The position numbers and the translations under genes are program-made. From contig JBBHKE010000968.1 of the NCBI GenBank assembly GCA_037447655.1, positions 62,001 to 126,000 on the forward strand: 64,000 nt of DNA, in the 5' to 3' direction. Source of the stretch: Zygnema cylindricum (lineage: Eukaryota; Streptophyta; Zygnematophyceae; Zygnematales; Zygnemataceae). Below, one piece after another: positions 21,646 through 32,213 of the stretch. The stretch's first letter is position 1, and the number at the start of each line of letters is the position of its first letter. A model generated the notes under the pieces. That model was not told the DNA's origin. It saw only the letters and a list, made by a program, of their open reading frames with translations, and made no database searches.

Positions 21646-22055
21646 TTGTGTTATATTATGTATAAATGTTGTATTACATTACGATTAATGCATTCAATTT
21701 TAACAATATATTTAATTAAACAGCATTAAAAATGTATTAACGATGGGGACCAAAAAAATAATTAAGCCTTATGGCCGCTAAGGACCAACCGACCAGCAGC
21801 AAATTGAGTGATTAACTACTCTATTTTGAGTAGCAGCGTATCGAGGAGATCGACGATATAGGCGTAATGGTAACGTAGCGGCAATGGGCAGCACGTCTGT
21901 TTTTTTTGTTTTTTATTTTTTTGGGACGCCTTCCTTCGTGCGTTGGTTTTTAACTTTTTATTGTTTTTTGTTTTACTTGACACTTTGACATAGCCCGCCG
22001 CGAAAGCACCTATTTATCCGTTTGCGTCCTCCCGCGAGACGCCGTATGCCGCCAG
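21646..22055. other. Non-coding, no gene recognised
   Basis: AT-rich to ~21760, then more mixed composition towards the small ORF at 22056-22280. GGTATACCTGGCC occurs twice (22063 and 22084 regions). Confidence 0.35.
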
Positions 22056-22280
22056 CTAATAAAGGTATACCTGGCCTGGCGACGGTATACCTGGCCCGGT
22101 GACGTCCTCGCGGGCCAATTCGAAATATGTCGAACCGGCATCCGCGGGAGTCTCCGCGAGGTTATCCTGCGGCCGGCGTTTCTCTCCTCGACCCTCCACG
22201 AGTCTCCTCGTTTCGGCCTGTACCGGCGGTTTGCTCTCCGCGCGGAGCACTATACCGACAAAAAACATGAATGCAAACAT
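22056..22280 (-). CDS. Small ORF, candidate secreted-peptide precursor (74 aa)
   Basis: From the ATG at 22280 the frame encodes a hydrophobic N-terminus (MFAFMFFVGIVLRA, like a signal peptide with a cut near AES). A charged variable middle with a basic run (GEKRRPQ) follows, and a short C-terminal end rich in Gly/Pro/Ser (VTGPGIPSPGQVY). Small precursors of plant peptide hormones have this layout, and SPG near the end recalls CEP- or PIP-type peptides, but the consensus of neither is met. The frame is open for 67 more codons upstream. The GC content is clearly above its surroundings. No homology is claimed. Confidence 0.35.
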   Translation of the reverse strand: MFAFMFFVGIVLRAESKPPVQAETRRLVEGRGEKRRPQDNLAETPADAGSTYFELAREDVTGPGIPSPGQVYLY

Positions 22281-23019
22281 CGTGAACTGAGAAAGGCGTC
22301 TTAAACGACAAAATGAAGCTATTTCACGTAAGTCCGGTGACGTCTGAGGCACAGGCACACGTGTCAGTCGGGTAGGTGAGCGGCAATTCATATTTATTAT
22401 GGTCGTCATGGAAAAGTGAAAACTGGTCCACTCAGCATGCTGACAAAACCCTATGAAGGATCCACTGGGTAAATACGACAAAAATGCAGATATAGCGACT
22501 TGTCTTTATCCTAATCATCCAATGGCCAGACTGCAAAATATGCTGCCAACAGACTTTCAGCAAACGACAAAAAAGTATTTATTATTTAGCTCGTGCGCAT
22601 GTTTCCTGCCAAGGTTTTTCGTACAAAAGCAGAATCTTTTCCCTAAGATCGTACTCTGTATTTTGTCCGCATTTGCTTCTCGCTACAAGCCAAGTTGCAG
22701 CATTTTGCGTGTTACAAAATAGGATTCCACGTCTATGTGTCTTATACGACAAAAAGCATATACGACAATTTTAGTCTTGAAATCACGCGTGACAGTGTAA
22801 ACGTGGGAATCATGCTCTTAAAGTGCGGATATCATAAAAATTATTATACGCATTAAAGTATGTAAAATAAAAACTTTATTTTACATCTGCAACAGTTAAA
22901 ATAGTGGATGAAATGCATACCAACAGAATCAAAGCTGGAAATCGAAAATCATGCCACGTGGCAGGTTTGTGATCGCTCTTAGTACTAGTGTAATTTTTTT
23001 TTGTGTTTTTTTCGACACT
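22281..23019. other. Non-coding, no gene recognised
   Basis: It contains G-box-like ACACGTGT (around 22357) and GACGTC words just upstream of the small minus-strand ORF. Confidence 0.3.
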
Positions 23020-23690
23020 TAGGGTGCGTCTCCATGTGCCTAAGTAAGGGTTTTTTTCTGTCGTTTTCCTGTAAAACTTAGAGCCGTACCGCGTAAGTTT
23101 CAACCGTACAAAAAATAGAAAAAATGAGAAGTACATTTTGCGTCATCATCAAATTTAAGATGTACCACATGTTGTCGTTTTGTGTTCTTCGACCCACGGC
23201 CACGCCAAAAAACGTCATCTTCAAACTTTTCTTTAAAACACAGGGAAGAAGTGTTTTAAAACAAATAATTTTCGAAAAACAAATAGAAACACGTAGTCGC
23301 ACGTGTAAAAAAATTCCAAAAATTTTCAAAAGAAATCAAGCAACAACGAAAAGTGCACGATCGGCTATCTTTTGTTTGTTTGCGTTCAAGTACGACAAAG
23401 CAAAGTAGACAATTTGTTTGGATTTGTCCGTTTGCGCCTGATACGGATTTTATTTCGCCAAGGGTCTAAAGATTCGGTGCCATTTCACGTCGAGCGGACA
23501 AGAGACGCAAAGGCAAAGTGCATCTTCTTCAACCGTGAAACGGCCCAAGCTGGATGGCGGTACGTCTACAATGTCACGAAAAGTCATGCGACATCACAAG
23601 CAGTTACAAAAAATAACGTGCGTCATCACAGATTGTACACGGTCGACAGCCGTCACGGGCATTGTCCACGTATAGAATCGTCACGCTCTT
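23020..23690. repeat. Dispersed repeat family R1, copy 2
   Basis: Same orientation and word order as 11555-12125. GTGCCTAAGTAAGGGT..TTTCTGTCGTTTTCCTG at the start and GGCAAAGTGCATCTTCTTCAACCGTGAAACGGC near the end are the strongest matches. This copy keeps more CpG (CGTC, CGTACG) than copy 1, which often has TG or CA instead. Confidence 0.65.
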
Positions 23691-24734
23691 AAGTGATAAC
23701 TTCGTTTGGTACCCATAGAGACACCCGGAATCCGAGTCCGCCGGATCTGCGCTAAAAAAATAGTGAATTCTCTAAGTTTCGAGTACATGAAGACGCACCC
23801 TTATAAGATATGCCTATTTTATTCGACTTCTGATTGGAGACTGCTGATCGTACGACTAGAATTATATTCGAAATTTTTTGTCGTATTAACTATCTGACAA
23901 TTTTGCACAGACAAAAGTTAATTGAGTCACAAAAAAACAAAACACTAAATACAAAGTGTACTTTCCTCGGAATTTCGATGCACCAAAAAAAAAACATATG
24001 TTTTTACATTTATGAATCGTAATAATCCAAAAGCAAACATGCCTTGACCATATTTTTTGTCGTTTTTGCGCCTCGGCGTCATTAAAAAACACAAAATCGA
24101 CAAGAAAAAAATGATAAAATCAGTTATTGTTGTTATTCCGAACCTTAACCAATCCGTACGTTATCTTGTGCTTTTGTCATAAACGCCATTTGACTCATAA
24201 TTTGGTACACATGGCAAAAATTCGTTATCATAATCTTTTTGTCAACAGACAGACTTAATATCACAACAGTCAGGAAAAATCCAGATTCATTGTAATTTTC
24301 AGGGTTTTTAAGCGTTTTATAAGTTTTCCTATGATTTTTTTTGGTTTTTCGGGTTTTAGGGTTCATCGAAATATTGTAAATCGTGTTTCTGCAAAACCTT
24401 ATTGAAACAAGTTTGAGGTTGTGACAATGCGACCTAATGTTTTATTTGTACCCTTTTAAACGAGGAAATAAATATTAACACCACGTAGTCAAACTAACGT
24501 AGGGACGCTGACAAAAAAATTGAAAACGTTGAAAGAGTTGACAAGAAAGGACAAAAAGCAAATCTTTCATGAAGTTTCTTGTAAATATTCTTGAATTTTT
24601 TTTGTCCTTTTCTTTTTATCCTCACCAACCAGTCTCCTATTACCGCCTGACGCTGGAAACGTACGATTTTTTTTTGTGTCGTGTAACCCACGGAATAAAA
24701 AATATTTATTGGGTTTAGCATAACAACGTTTCTT
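23691..24734. other. Non-coding, no gene recognised
   Basis: No coding signal. It includes short TTTTAGGGTTCATCG and AAAAACACAAAA-type low-complexity words. Confidence 0.35.
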
Positions 24735-24975
24735 TTAATGCAATTTCCCATGTGCTAAAGTTATGGTTATTTTCTATCGTTTTCCTCCATAACTTAGCAC
24801 TCAACAAAGAAAATCTGCAGGCGTACCAAAAAATTGAAATTACCACGATATAATTTGCATTACCATGAAACTTTAAATGTATCGCAGTTTGTCGTCTAGT
24901 GCGATGCAGTTTGTCGTCTAGCGCGTTTTGACCCACTTTCCCGTCCCTCCAGCTCATCTTCAACTTCTAAATCAT
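24735..24975. repeat. Repeat family R1, diverged copy near 24.8 kb
   Basis: Matches 12130-12375: CCTCCATAACTTAGC, GTACCAAAAAATTGAAATTACCACGATATAATTTGCAT. Its GCAGTTTGTCGTCTAG(T/C)GCG word is duplicated in tandem (24892-24926). Confidence 0.6.
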
Positions 24976-25433
24976 CTAAACTTAAGGTAATTTAATGGAT
25001 AAAATCTCTTGTTGGATTTATAAAAAGTGGACTAGAAAAAAATGAGAGTGTTGAAATATGTGTATTTTCTAGGTCTATATTGTGTAGATAATAATATTAT
25101 TCTTAGGACATTTTTCTAGGGTGAAATAGAAAAGAAGCGTAGGCAATCTGCCTCTAACTCCTCTCTCTAACCCCCACACTTGTCGTAGTCACTAAAGGCT
25201 TGAGAGGGAGCTAGAGTCATGGCTGCCTAAGCTGCCTAAAGAGACAAGTAGTAGAATCTAGGTAGATTTACCAAAAGGGATTTGACGGACCCAAGATTTG
25301 ATCCTGGTACCTACCGTCCGTCAAATCACCCGTAGCATTAAGCCTTATCCTATAGACTAAGATCAATGATGAGATATATAAGATTTGATAATTATTTAAA
25401 GACGTACAATTACATATATTCATTTAACAGCAC

Positions 25434-26454
25434 GAACAGACATGTAACAATATGTTTTTCTACAACCATCGTTGCAGGAGGAGAACCAGGTGTAGTAGTG
25501 GAAGTAGATATGAAAAACAACAAAAACTATCAAATTACCTACTCAACAGCCAACTTTGAATTAACACAAAATGTGACTTAGAAAGTCAATATGCCTCAAA
25601 TTTCCCACAGTGATACACAATACAATAAAATAACAATTCGCAAAATTGCACCCCAAATGACTTAATAAACCATAAGATATGATGTTTGGAAGTCTCCCAA
25701 AAACTGCCGTTAGAAAATCATATTCCCAAAACTGGATGCTACAAAATTGGCTAAGTCCTAAGCTATATACTCACAGTGTGTATCTACTAATCTATACTAA
25801 TTTGGGTAACCGTTACTACGGTTATTATCTTGAATAACGACAAAGCATCCTACCTATACGTCACTATACCTCAAAACCCTAATTATTATTTTCTAAAAAC
25901 TTGAATTATGGAACACTATTTTTTATTACACTAAACTACAAAACAATGTTATTCAAATATTTCAAGATATTGATCCATACACAAAACGTTCCAAATGCTT
26001 AGTCAGTGGTAGTCGCTAAAGTCCAGCCGAATGTGGTCGTGTAGTACGAAGCACTTGAGTGCTTCGTCACTTGTGGTCCCACGCGAATCACGTTTGTGGT
26101 CCCTCGTGAATCACGTTTGTGGTCCTATGTGAATTGCGTCCGTTGGAACAAATTCAATCGACGATGGTATCGTCGAACTGTACCATATATTTTCAGATTA
26201 CCCGTTTCAGATCCCGTTCGTCTGATCTTGTGAATCAAATCGTCAACTGCGTGACGCGTGTGGCTGACTGTTGGCGCCACTTCGAAAAACTTGCATACGT
26301 TTTTTTGTCGACACGTGTCCCACATAAAGTACAATACACTCTACTGTACTTTTTGCTACTGTAATGCTAATTAAGGTAAGTATTATAGTACACTACTTAG
26401 AAAATATTTTAAGTTGTTTTTACCCATATTTACTAAAAAAAAAATTATTAATTA
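25434..26454. mobile_element. Insertion in the 5' LTR of C, partly related to the foldback element
   Basis: The LTR homology breaks after ATTCATTTAAC (~25433) and resumes near 26455. The inserted DNA shares words with an arm of the 29384-31906 element: CTAAGTCCTA..GTATATACTCA(C/G), and AA(C/A)A.TGTT.(A/T)TTCAAATATTT near 25948 against 29989. It includes a near-perfect GAAGCACTTGAGTGCTTC palindrome (26048-26065) and a 23-bp tandem triplication (26072-26139). Exact borders and target duplication were not resolved. Confidence 0.55.
26072..26139. repeat. 23-bp tandem repeat x3
   Basis: TGTGGTCC(C/T)..(C/G)(G/T)GAAT(C/T)(A/G)CG occurs three times at 23-bp spacing (26072, 26095, 26118), right after the GAAGCACTTGAGTGCTTC palindrome. 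Confidence 0.8.
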
Positions 26455-27243
26455 CAACAACATGACACAATTTAAATGTACGTACGGCGTACGGTACTTC
26501 ACTAAATGAATACCGCGCATTTGTTTCGACAACGAAAAAAATACCGCGCATTGACTTTCGACGGCTGGATTTAAAAGCCAATCTTGATCGAACAATCGCG
26601 ATAGATGTCTAGATCACGGAATAGGCGTTTCAGCGCTTTTCGGTCATCGCCATGTCAAATGACACGTGCCACAATCACATTAGATCGCGCCAACTCTGGA
26701 TATTACGGGAACAAATCCGGATATGGCATGTGTCGACTTTTTGGCCATGTCGTACGATGGCCGTACAAAAAGTACACCGACACCTGTTATTTTTTGTACA
26801 ACACAGTATTGTGATGGTGCTGTACGTTAGTACATAGAGTTTTAAGCCACCTCTCTCCGAGAGAGCTCCTGTTCAAAAGGTCATCTTTGACCACTCATTA
26901 CTTACTACTCAAGGGAGCAAATTCAGAGATTTTTTTTGCCGCGGACTCGGGGAGTCTAGGCTACACAAGGGTGTAGTTGGTCAAAATCGTTTCCTTCGAG
27001 GAAGGCTGTATTTCTACGGGAAAGTCAAAGTGGGTGAATGTATCCAAAACTCATATTCTAGCTTTGCATTCTGTGGTGGAATTGAGCACACAGAAAGTCT
27101 TATTTCACAGAGGTGAAGTTGTATTGGGGTTCTGATTGTCAAGGGGTCAATCATTTGTGTTTTTATCAACTTGGAGTCACACTAACTTGATAAGCTTCTT
27201 TAGATTTGCGAATTTTGTGGGGGAATGGACCTCATAGGGTTTA

Positions 27244-27258
27244 GGTTATAGGCCCACC
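27244..27258 (+). other. Primer-binding site of element C
   Basis: GGTTATAGGCCCACC directly follows the 5' LTR. It is complementary to the anticodon stem-loop of initiator tRNA-Met (GGTGGGCCCATAACC, as I recall the plant sequence) with one mismatch. That implies priming by an internally cleaved half-tRNA, as in Drosophila copia. Confidence 0.75.
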
Positions 27259-27448
27259 ATGTAGGGTGCCTATATTTGATGGAAAAGACTTCACTTATTG
27301 AAGATTTATGATGGAGGGATTGCTTTTCGAAAAACACTTATAGGAATATGTTTTAGGACAAGTGAGGTGTCCGCCACAGGGCTTCGGTGGACCTCATAAT
27401 AAAGATTCATTTGGCCCTTCCCAGAAAACCAACTAGAGTTCAGATGCA

Positions 27449-27891
27449 ATGGAAGGTGAAAGGAAAATAATTGACATGGAAGGGGGAATAGGGGAGAAAG
27501 GTAAAGGAACACCTATGGTGAGGGGAGCTAGGCTCTCGGCTACAGTTCTACCAGTAGGGGGTATAACTAAACCAATAACTGAAGAAAATGAAAGTAAAAT
27601 TTGGGAGTATAAAAACATTGTAGCAAAAAATTTCATACTTAGAAACGTGTCTAAGTCTATAGCTATCACTCTGATAGCCTTTAACCAAATCTTCAAAAAT
27701 TTGGGAAGCACTAATTAAGACTTGTAAGAGTGAAACTATATAGTGGTAGCAATTAGTAAATTCCATAAAACTTGAAACATAATGGGGTACGTGAAAGATT
27801 AAACAGAACACTAAGTGATAGTGCTACAAGTATGTGGTTGGATAAGAAGATAGGAAAAAGGTTTTGGGCCGAAGCAATGAGCTGTGCTAAT
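27449..27891 (+). pseudogene. Element C gag fragment fused by deletion to integrase fragment
   Basis: 27449-27715 is open for 89 codons and resembles the gag N-terminus of A (WEYKNIVAKNFILRNV against A's WDFKNIAAKHFIL). It then degrades with stops up to ~27765. From ~27775 the frame is integrase (RLNRTLSDSATSM and KKIGKRFWAEAM). About 1.5-2 kb of gag, protease and integrase core present in A is missing between them. It ends at the target site of element B. Confidence 0.75.
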
Positions 27892-28085
27892 TGCAGTTCT
27901 GTGTCCTCCATTGGACTACAGAATAAAAGAAGCCTCTGGATAGTTATTTGCTAACCCACTTTTAATTGTAACCACTGCTACCAAGCAAACAATCAAACAA
28001 TCTGACTGCACCCTGTGCAGCCTGGACTTTCCTGAGTCCGTAGGAAAAAAAATCTTTGAAAATACCAAACCATGCGATAAGTTAT
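27892..28085 (-). repeat. 3' LTR of element B, first part
   Basis: It aligns with 42256-42452 (TGTGTCCTCCATT.GACTACAGAATAAA, TGCACCCTGTGCAGC, CTGAGTCCGTAGGAAAAA). It stops at AAGTTAT, where element A was inserted. The first 60 bp differ from the 5' LTR at about 7 positions by eye. Confidence 0.9.
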
Positions 28086-29148
28086 TGAAACTCTGAGACC
28101 TCCATAGGTCCTCAGAAAGAACAGCTTGAAAGAAGCATCTAGGATAACTCTGACCCCTTTGTGTTTCAGCAAGAACAATTGCCACCCTGGTAGACAAAAA
28201 CTTTGACCACCTTCACCCCTTTGAAGGCAAGACTCCTTTGAATCGATTGCAAAAAGAATTCGTGAATTTGCTCCCCTGAGCAGTAAGTTATCGAGGGTTA
28301 AAGTTGACCTTTGGTACAGAAGCTCTCTGGGAGAGAGGGTCCTATCTACCAATTTTTCTAAATCCTATCTCTCTCACAAACTCTATCTACTGATGTACGG
28401 AACCTATCACATTACTCTTCCGTACACAAAAGTACAGCTGTCGGTGTACTTTCTGTACGGATACTGTACGACATGGCCTAAATTTCTACATGTGGTATAT
28501 CCGGATTTACTCCCTTAATCCCCGGAGATGTCGCAATCTAACGTCATTTTGCCACCAAAGATCGCCGATATCCTCTTCTGCGATCTCGGCATTCATTTCG
28601 GCCGTCCGATTATATGCAGATTGAATCGTAGCCGTAATAAATAGCTGCGCGGTATTCGTTTCGCTATCGAAACAAATGCGCGGTACTTGTTTCTTGTCCG
28701 TACCTTAATCCGTACTTTTACATAACCGAACCTATGTATCCTGTATATAGTTACCGTTAAATGAATTTGTCATCGTAGAAATGTTTATGTAATTATCAAA
28801 CACAATATAATCTAACACTAGTTACAGACTAAATGGATAGAGCTACCGACTACCGATAGCTTTGACGGCCGATAGGTACCAGGATCAAACCTTGGGTCCT
28901 ACAGTTTTACTTTTAGTAAATAAACTAATTTACTACCGTAAATCAACTAATCTACTACCCGTAAATCTCATGAAAGCCTGTAAATCTTAGGATAGCATAG
29001 GCATCCATGGCTCTAACTTCATCTCCAACTTTAGTGACTGCAATAAGTGTGGGAGTTGAAGAGAGAAGTTAGTGGCAGACTACCTTGGCTTCTTTTCTGT
29101 ATTTTTTTTTAGACCTAGAAAATACTAAACGAACCATCAATCTCTCCA
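28086..29148 (-). repeat. 3' LTR of element A
   Basis: Starts TGAAACTCTGAGACC and ends TCTCTCCA, adjoining a purine tract (ACGGGAG on the minus strand), the usual polypurine tract. It matches 36067-37111 along its length. About 9 of the first 60 positions differ by eye. Confidence 0.9.
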
Positions 29149-29376
29149 CTCCCGTTATTTTCTAGTCAATATTCAATTTCAGACCACACTTCTCCCTGCA
29201 AAAAATTAGCTTAGGGGAAGGCACAGGTTTGGTCATCATATTTGCTACCATCTCACTATCAGGTCGGTACTCTAAACTGATTATTTTGTTTTCTACTTTC
29301 TCTCTAACAAAGCTGAGTCTAATGTCCATGTGTTTGGCTTGAAAATTATGTTTAGGATTGACTGAAATATCGATTG
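29149..29376 (-). pseudogene. Element A RNase H, downstream end
   Basis: Minus-strand remainder of the RNase H frame after the hairpin insertion, with words equivalent to AKHMDI, KVENKI and MMTKP seen in C at 45240-45365. It is followed by the polypurine tract and the 3' LTR. Confidence 0.7.
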
Positions 29377-29383
29377 CTGCCTG

Positions 29384-31906
29384 TTGTCAATAGCCATTTT
29401 CAGCCATGAATTTTCCCTCGGAAGCACCGCAGACTACCCAAAAACAACCTAATTTGAATCAACACAGAATTCTACAAAAATATCAAAACAAGGTGAAACT
29501 ACAAACACAAATAGATTCTAGGCTACAAAATAATTTCACAAAGTTTCAGACAAAAATAATAAACAGAGTGATGACATCAAATGGTCAAAGTTGCAGAAAA
29601 ACAGTCTGCCAGAACTTTGATAAAACCGGCCAACTTCACAATGAAGTAAAACACAGACCAGGCTCATAATAGGCCTGAAAATCTGTGACAATATTAAAAA
29701 TACAAAGAGGAACACACATACAGAATTTCAGATAATTCTGCCAAATTTGAGAGCAATCCTCTGATAAATTTACCAAAAATATCCATAAACAGTTTTTGGT
29801 CCAGAAAAGTTCCTATGTCCTGAAATGACTAAGTCCTACAGTATATACACTCAGGATCACTACTGAACGTACGGAGGCATACCTGCCGTACGCAATCTAA
29901 CAACTACCTCTATTAGTGTTTGTATACATGAATAATTTGATATATGTAAGAGTAAATCTACACTAATAACTAAAACGCATAAAGACAAAACATTGTTGCT
30001 TCAAATATTTACAAGTACACACAATCTTACAAAATCGTATGCTGACTCATGCAGAGTCACTCAACGAAACTCCTCAAATTTTGTCAAACAATCTGGAACG
30101 TCCAAAAATAAATATTGCGTGATTGACTCGATTTCGCGTCTCCACCAGTTTGAAAATAACGGCGGCCTTTGTCCGCCGTCCGTAGCACTTATTCGGCACC
30201 CTCGATGTCGCGCCATTTTGTCCCAAAGTCCACTTTGACGAAACGAAGTCAAACGACCAAATCTTCTTCGTACTGCGACATTGTCCTTCACCATAAATGC
30301 GCCTGCCAAAGATAATGTAGACCTGTCCCAAAAAGATTCTATGTACCGGCGGCGTCCTTTTTCCATACATGCCACTTGTCCCATTATGTTCGGTACGTGC
30401 GACATACCATTTCAACCTCGTCGATTATCTAACGTCGCGATCGTCCATTTCCTCTTTACGCAAACCATGCGTTACAATATAATTCATACATTTTCTCCCC
30501 CAATCCGCAAATACATTTGAACCTCCACATTAAACTTGTTGTTTCTGAAATATTATTTTCGTGCGTATGACACACTTTATGCGCACGCGACGTTATGTAC
30601 GTAATTTATTAATTGAATTTAATGTGGTTGTACGAATGGATTTTTGGGTTGGGGGAGAAGTAAAGTTAATTGAAGTTCGACGTACGAAATTATAATTTGA
30701 GTGACGCGAACCAACACACGTAATTTATGGAATGCGTTGGAGAAATGGACAGCGGATCGCGAAGCGATCTGACGAGAGATATTCGAAGAGGTTGAAATGG
30801 TACGTCGCACGTACGAAACATAATGCGGTGGCATTTATGGAAATGGACGCAACGGTACAAAGAGTCTTATTTGACAAGTGTACTTTAAATTGGCGTAATT
30901 TATGGCGAAGTACGTAATTGCGGTATGGACAAATTTGGATGGTTTGACGTGGTTTCGTCAAGTGGACTTTGGGACCACGTGGCGTGACATCAAGGGGGCC
31001 GAATAAAAGCTACGGACGACGGACAAAGGCAACCGTAATTTTTCATGGAGTGGGGACGCGAAATCGCGTCAAATCACAAGATGTACATTTTGGACGTCCC
31101 GGATTGTTTGACGAAATTCGAGGAGTTTCGTTAAGTGACTCAGCATACGATTTTGTGAGATTGTGTGTACTTGTAAATATTTGTAACAACAGTGGTTTGT
31201 CTTTTTATGTATTAGTTAATAGTGTAGATTTATTTATTCTGACATTCCTTGAACTATTCGGGTATACTCACATTAGTTTAAGTAGATGGTAGATTACGTA
31301 CGGCTGATATTCCTCCGTACATTTAGTAGTGAATCTGAGTATAAACTTGTAGGACTTAGTTTATTTTAGTATCACAGTTAAGTTTATCAAAGCTATGGCA
31401 TACTGTTTTTCTGCAACTTTGACTTGATGGTGTGATCACCATGATTGATGTTTTTGTATGCAACTTTGTAGAGATATTTTTTAACCTACAAAATATATGT
31501 GTGTAAAGTTTCATCATGTTTAATCAATTCTGTAGATTTCTGTGGGAAGTCTACTTGGTTAGTTTGAAAAGCTGACAGCTGTCTTTGGGAGACTCTGGAG
31601 CATATATCTTCTAGATTCCTTGATGGATTTGGTTGTAACTTTGGGAGTTTATAGTGTCTATGGTATAATGCATATTTCTGAAGTTTGAGGTGATTTTGTT
31701 TAATTTGGAGTAATCTGTGCTGTCTGAAACACAACTGTTTTGGGGAAGTCTGTGGGTGTTTTCCGCGAGTAATCCATGGCTGAAATAGGTTATGGACAAC
31801 AAAACTTAGTGGGTACTCACGCATTACAAATCCCATTGAGTACGCACACAACCTTATGTATGAATAAAGTGTCATGTATGCACGAAACTAACATTTCAAA
31901 ACAACA
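29384..31906. mobile_element. Foldback-type element with >1-kb inverted arms, inserted in element A
   Basis: It is flanked by CTGCCTG (29377-29383 and 31907-31913) and interrupts the RNase H frame of A, which reads on across it. The left arm (~29384-30565) pairs with the right arm (~30605-31906). Examples are TTTCAGCCATG at 29398 against CATGGCTGAAA near 31780, the GACGGACAAAGG/CCTTTGTCCGCC pair (~30168 and ~31015), and GGAGAAGT near a centre at ~30580. The arms differ by many substitutions. No transposase was found. A 7-9 bp duplication and long arms recall Mutator-like or foldback elements. The right arm has ~100 extra bp at its outer end. Confidence 0.85.
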
Positions 31907-31913
31907 CTGCCTG

Positions 31914-32213
31914 ATTATCACAAAAAACTTTATACACACCACTCTTAAGGTGACCAAGCTCACCAAGCAAAGACTTCACCCACATCAATTCTTTTACAGC
32001 AGAGCAAAAGGCCATATACTCAGCCTCCATTGTGGACTGAGCAATAACCTTTTGCTCTTTGCTACTCCAACAGCAAGCCCCATCACCCACATATAATACA
32101 TATTCAAAAGTACATCTCCTCATCGGAGCATGACCATAACTGGCATCACTCCAAGTAGTGATGTCTGTATTCTCCCCACCCAAATGTAACCATAGATCCC
32201 TAGTTCCTATCAA
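31914..32213 (-). pseudogene. Element A RNase H, upstream part
   Basis: Encodes TWSDASYGHAPMRR, ACCWSSKEQKVIAQSTMEAE and VFCDNQ, the D..E..D layout of Ty1/copia RNase H. The remainder (KHHFKAKHMDIR-like to a MMTKP end) lies at 29149-29376 beyond the hairpin element. RNase H degrades the RNA strand during reverse transcription. Confidence 0.85.

Larger units (their letters stand above)
25049..27243 (+). repeat. 5' LTR of element C, interrupted by an insertion
   Basis: It starts TGTTGAAATATG and ends against the primer-binding site. The first ~380 bp match 45434-45800 (TTTTCTAGGTCTA, GATTTGATC(C/T)TGGTACCT, ATTTAA). After a ~1-kb insertion the match resumes at ~26455 (ACCGCGCATT.TTTCGACA, GGCATGTGTC, TTGGCCATGTCGTACGATGG, AAAAGGTCATCTTTGACCACTCAT). 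The terminal CA is changed to TA. Confidence 0.8.

Noticed and set aside
29993-31292. Several 80-115 codon frames inside the hairpin element (both strands)
   Set aside because: The frames on opposite strands of the two arms are images of each other through the inverted repeat. No transposase motif; I considered a Mutator-type protein and found no support.
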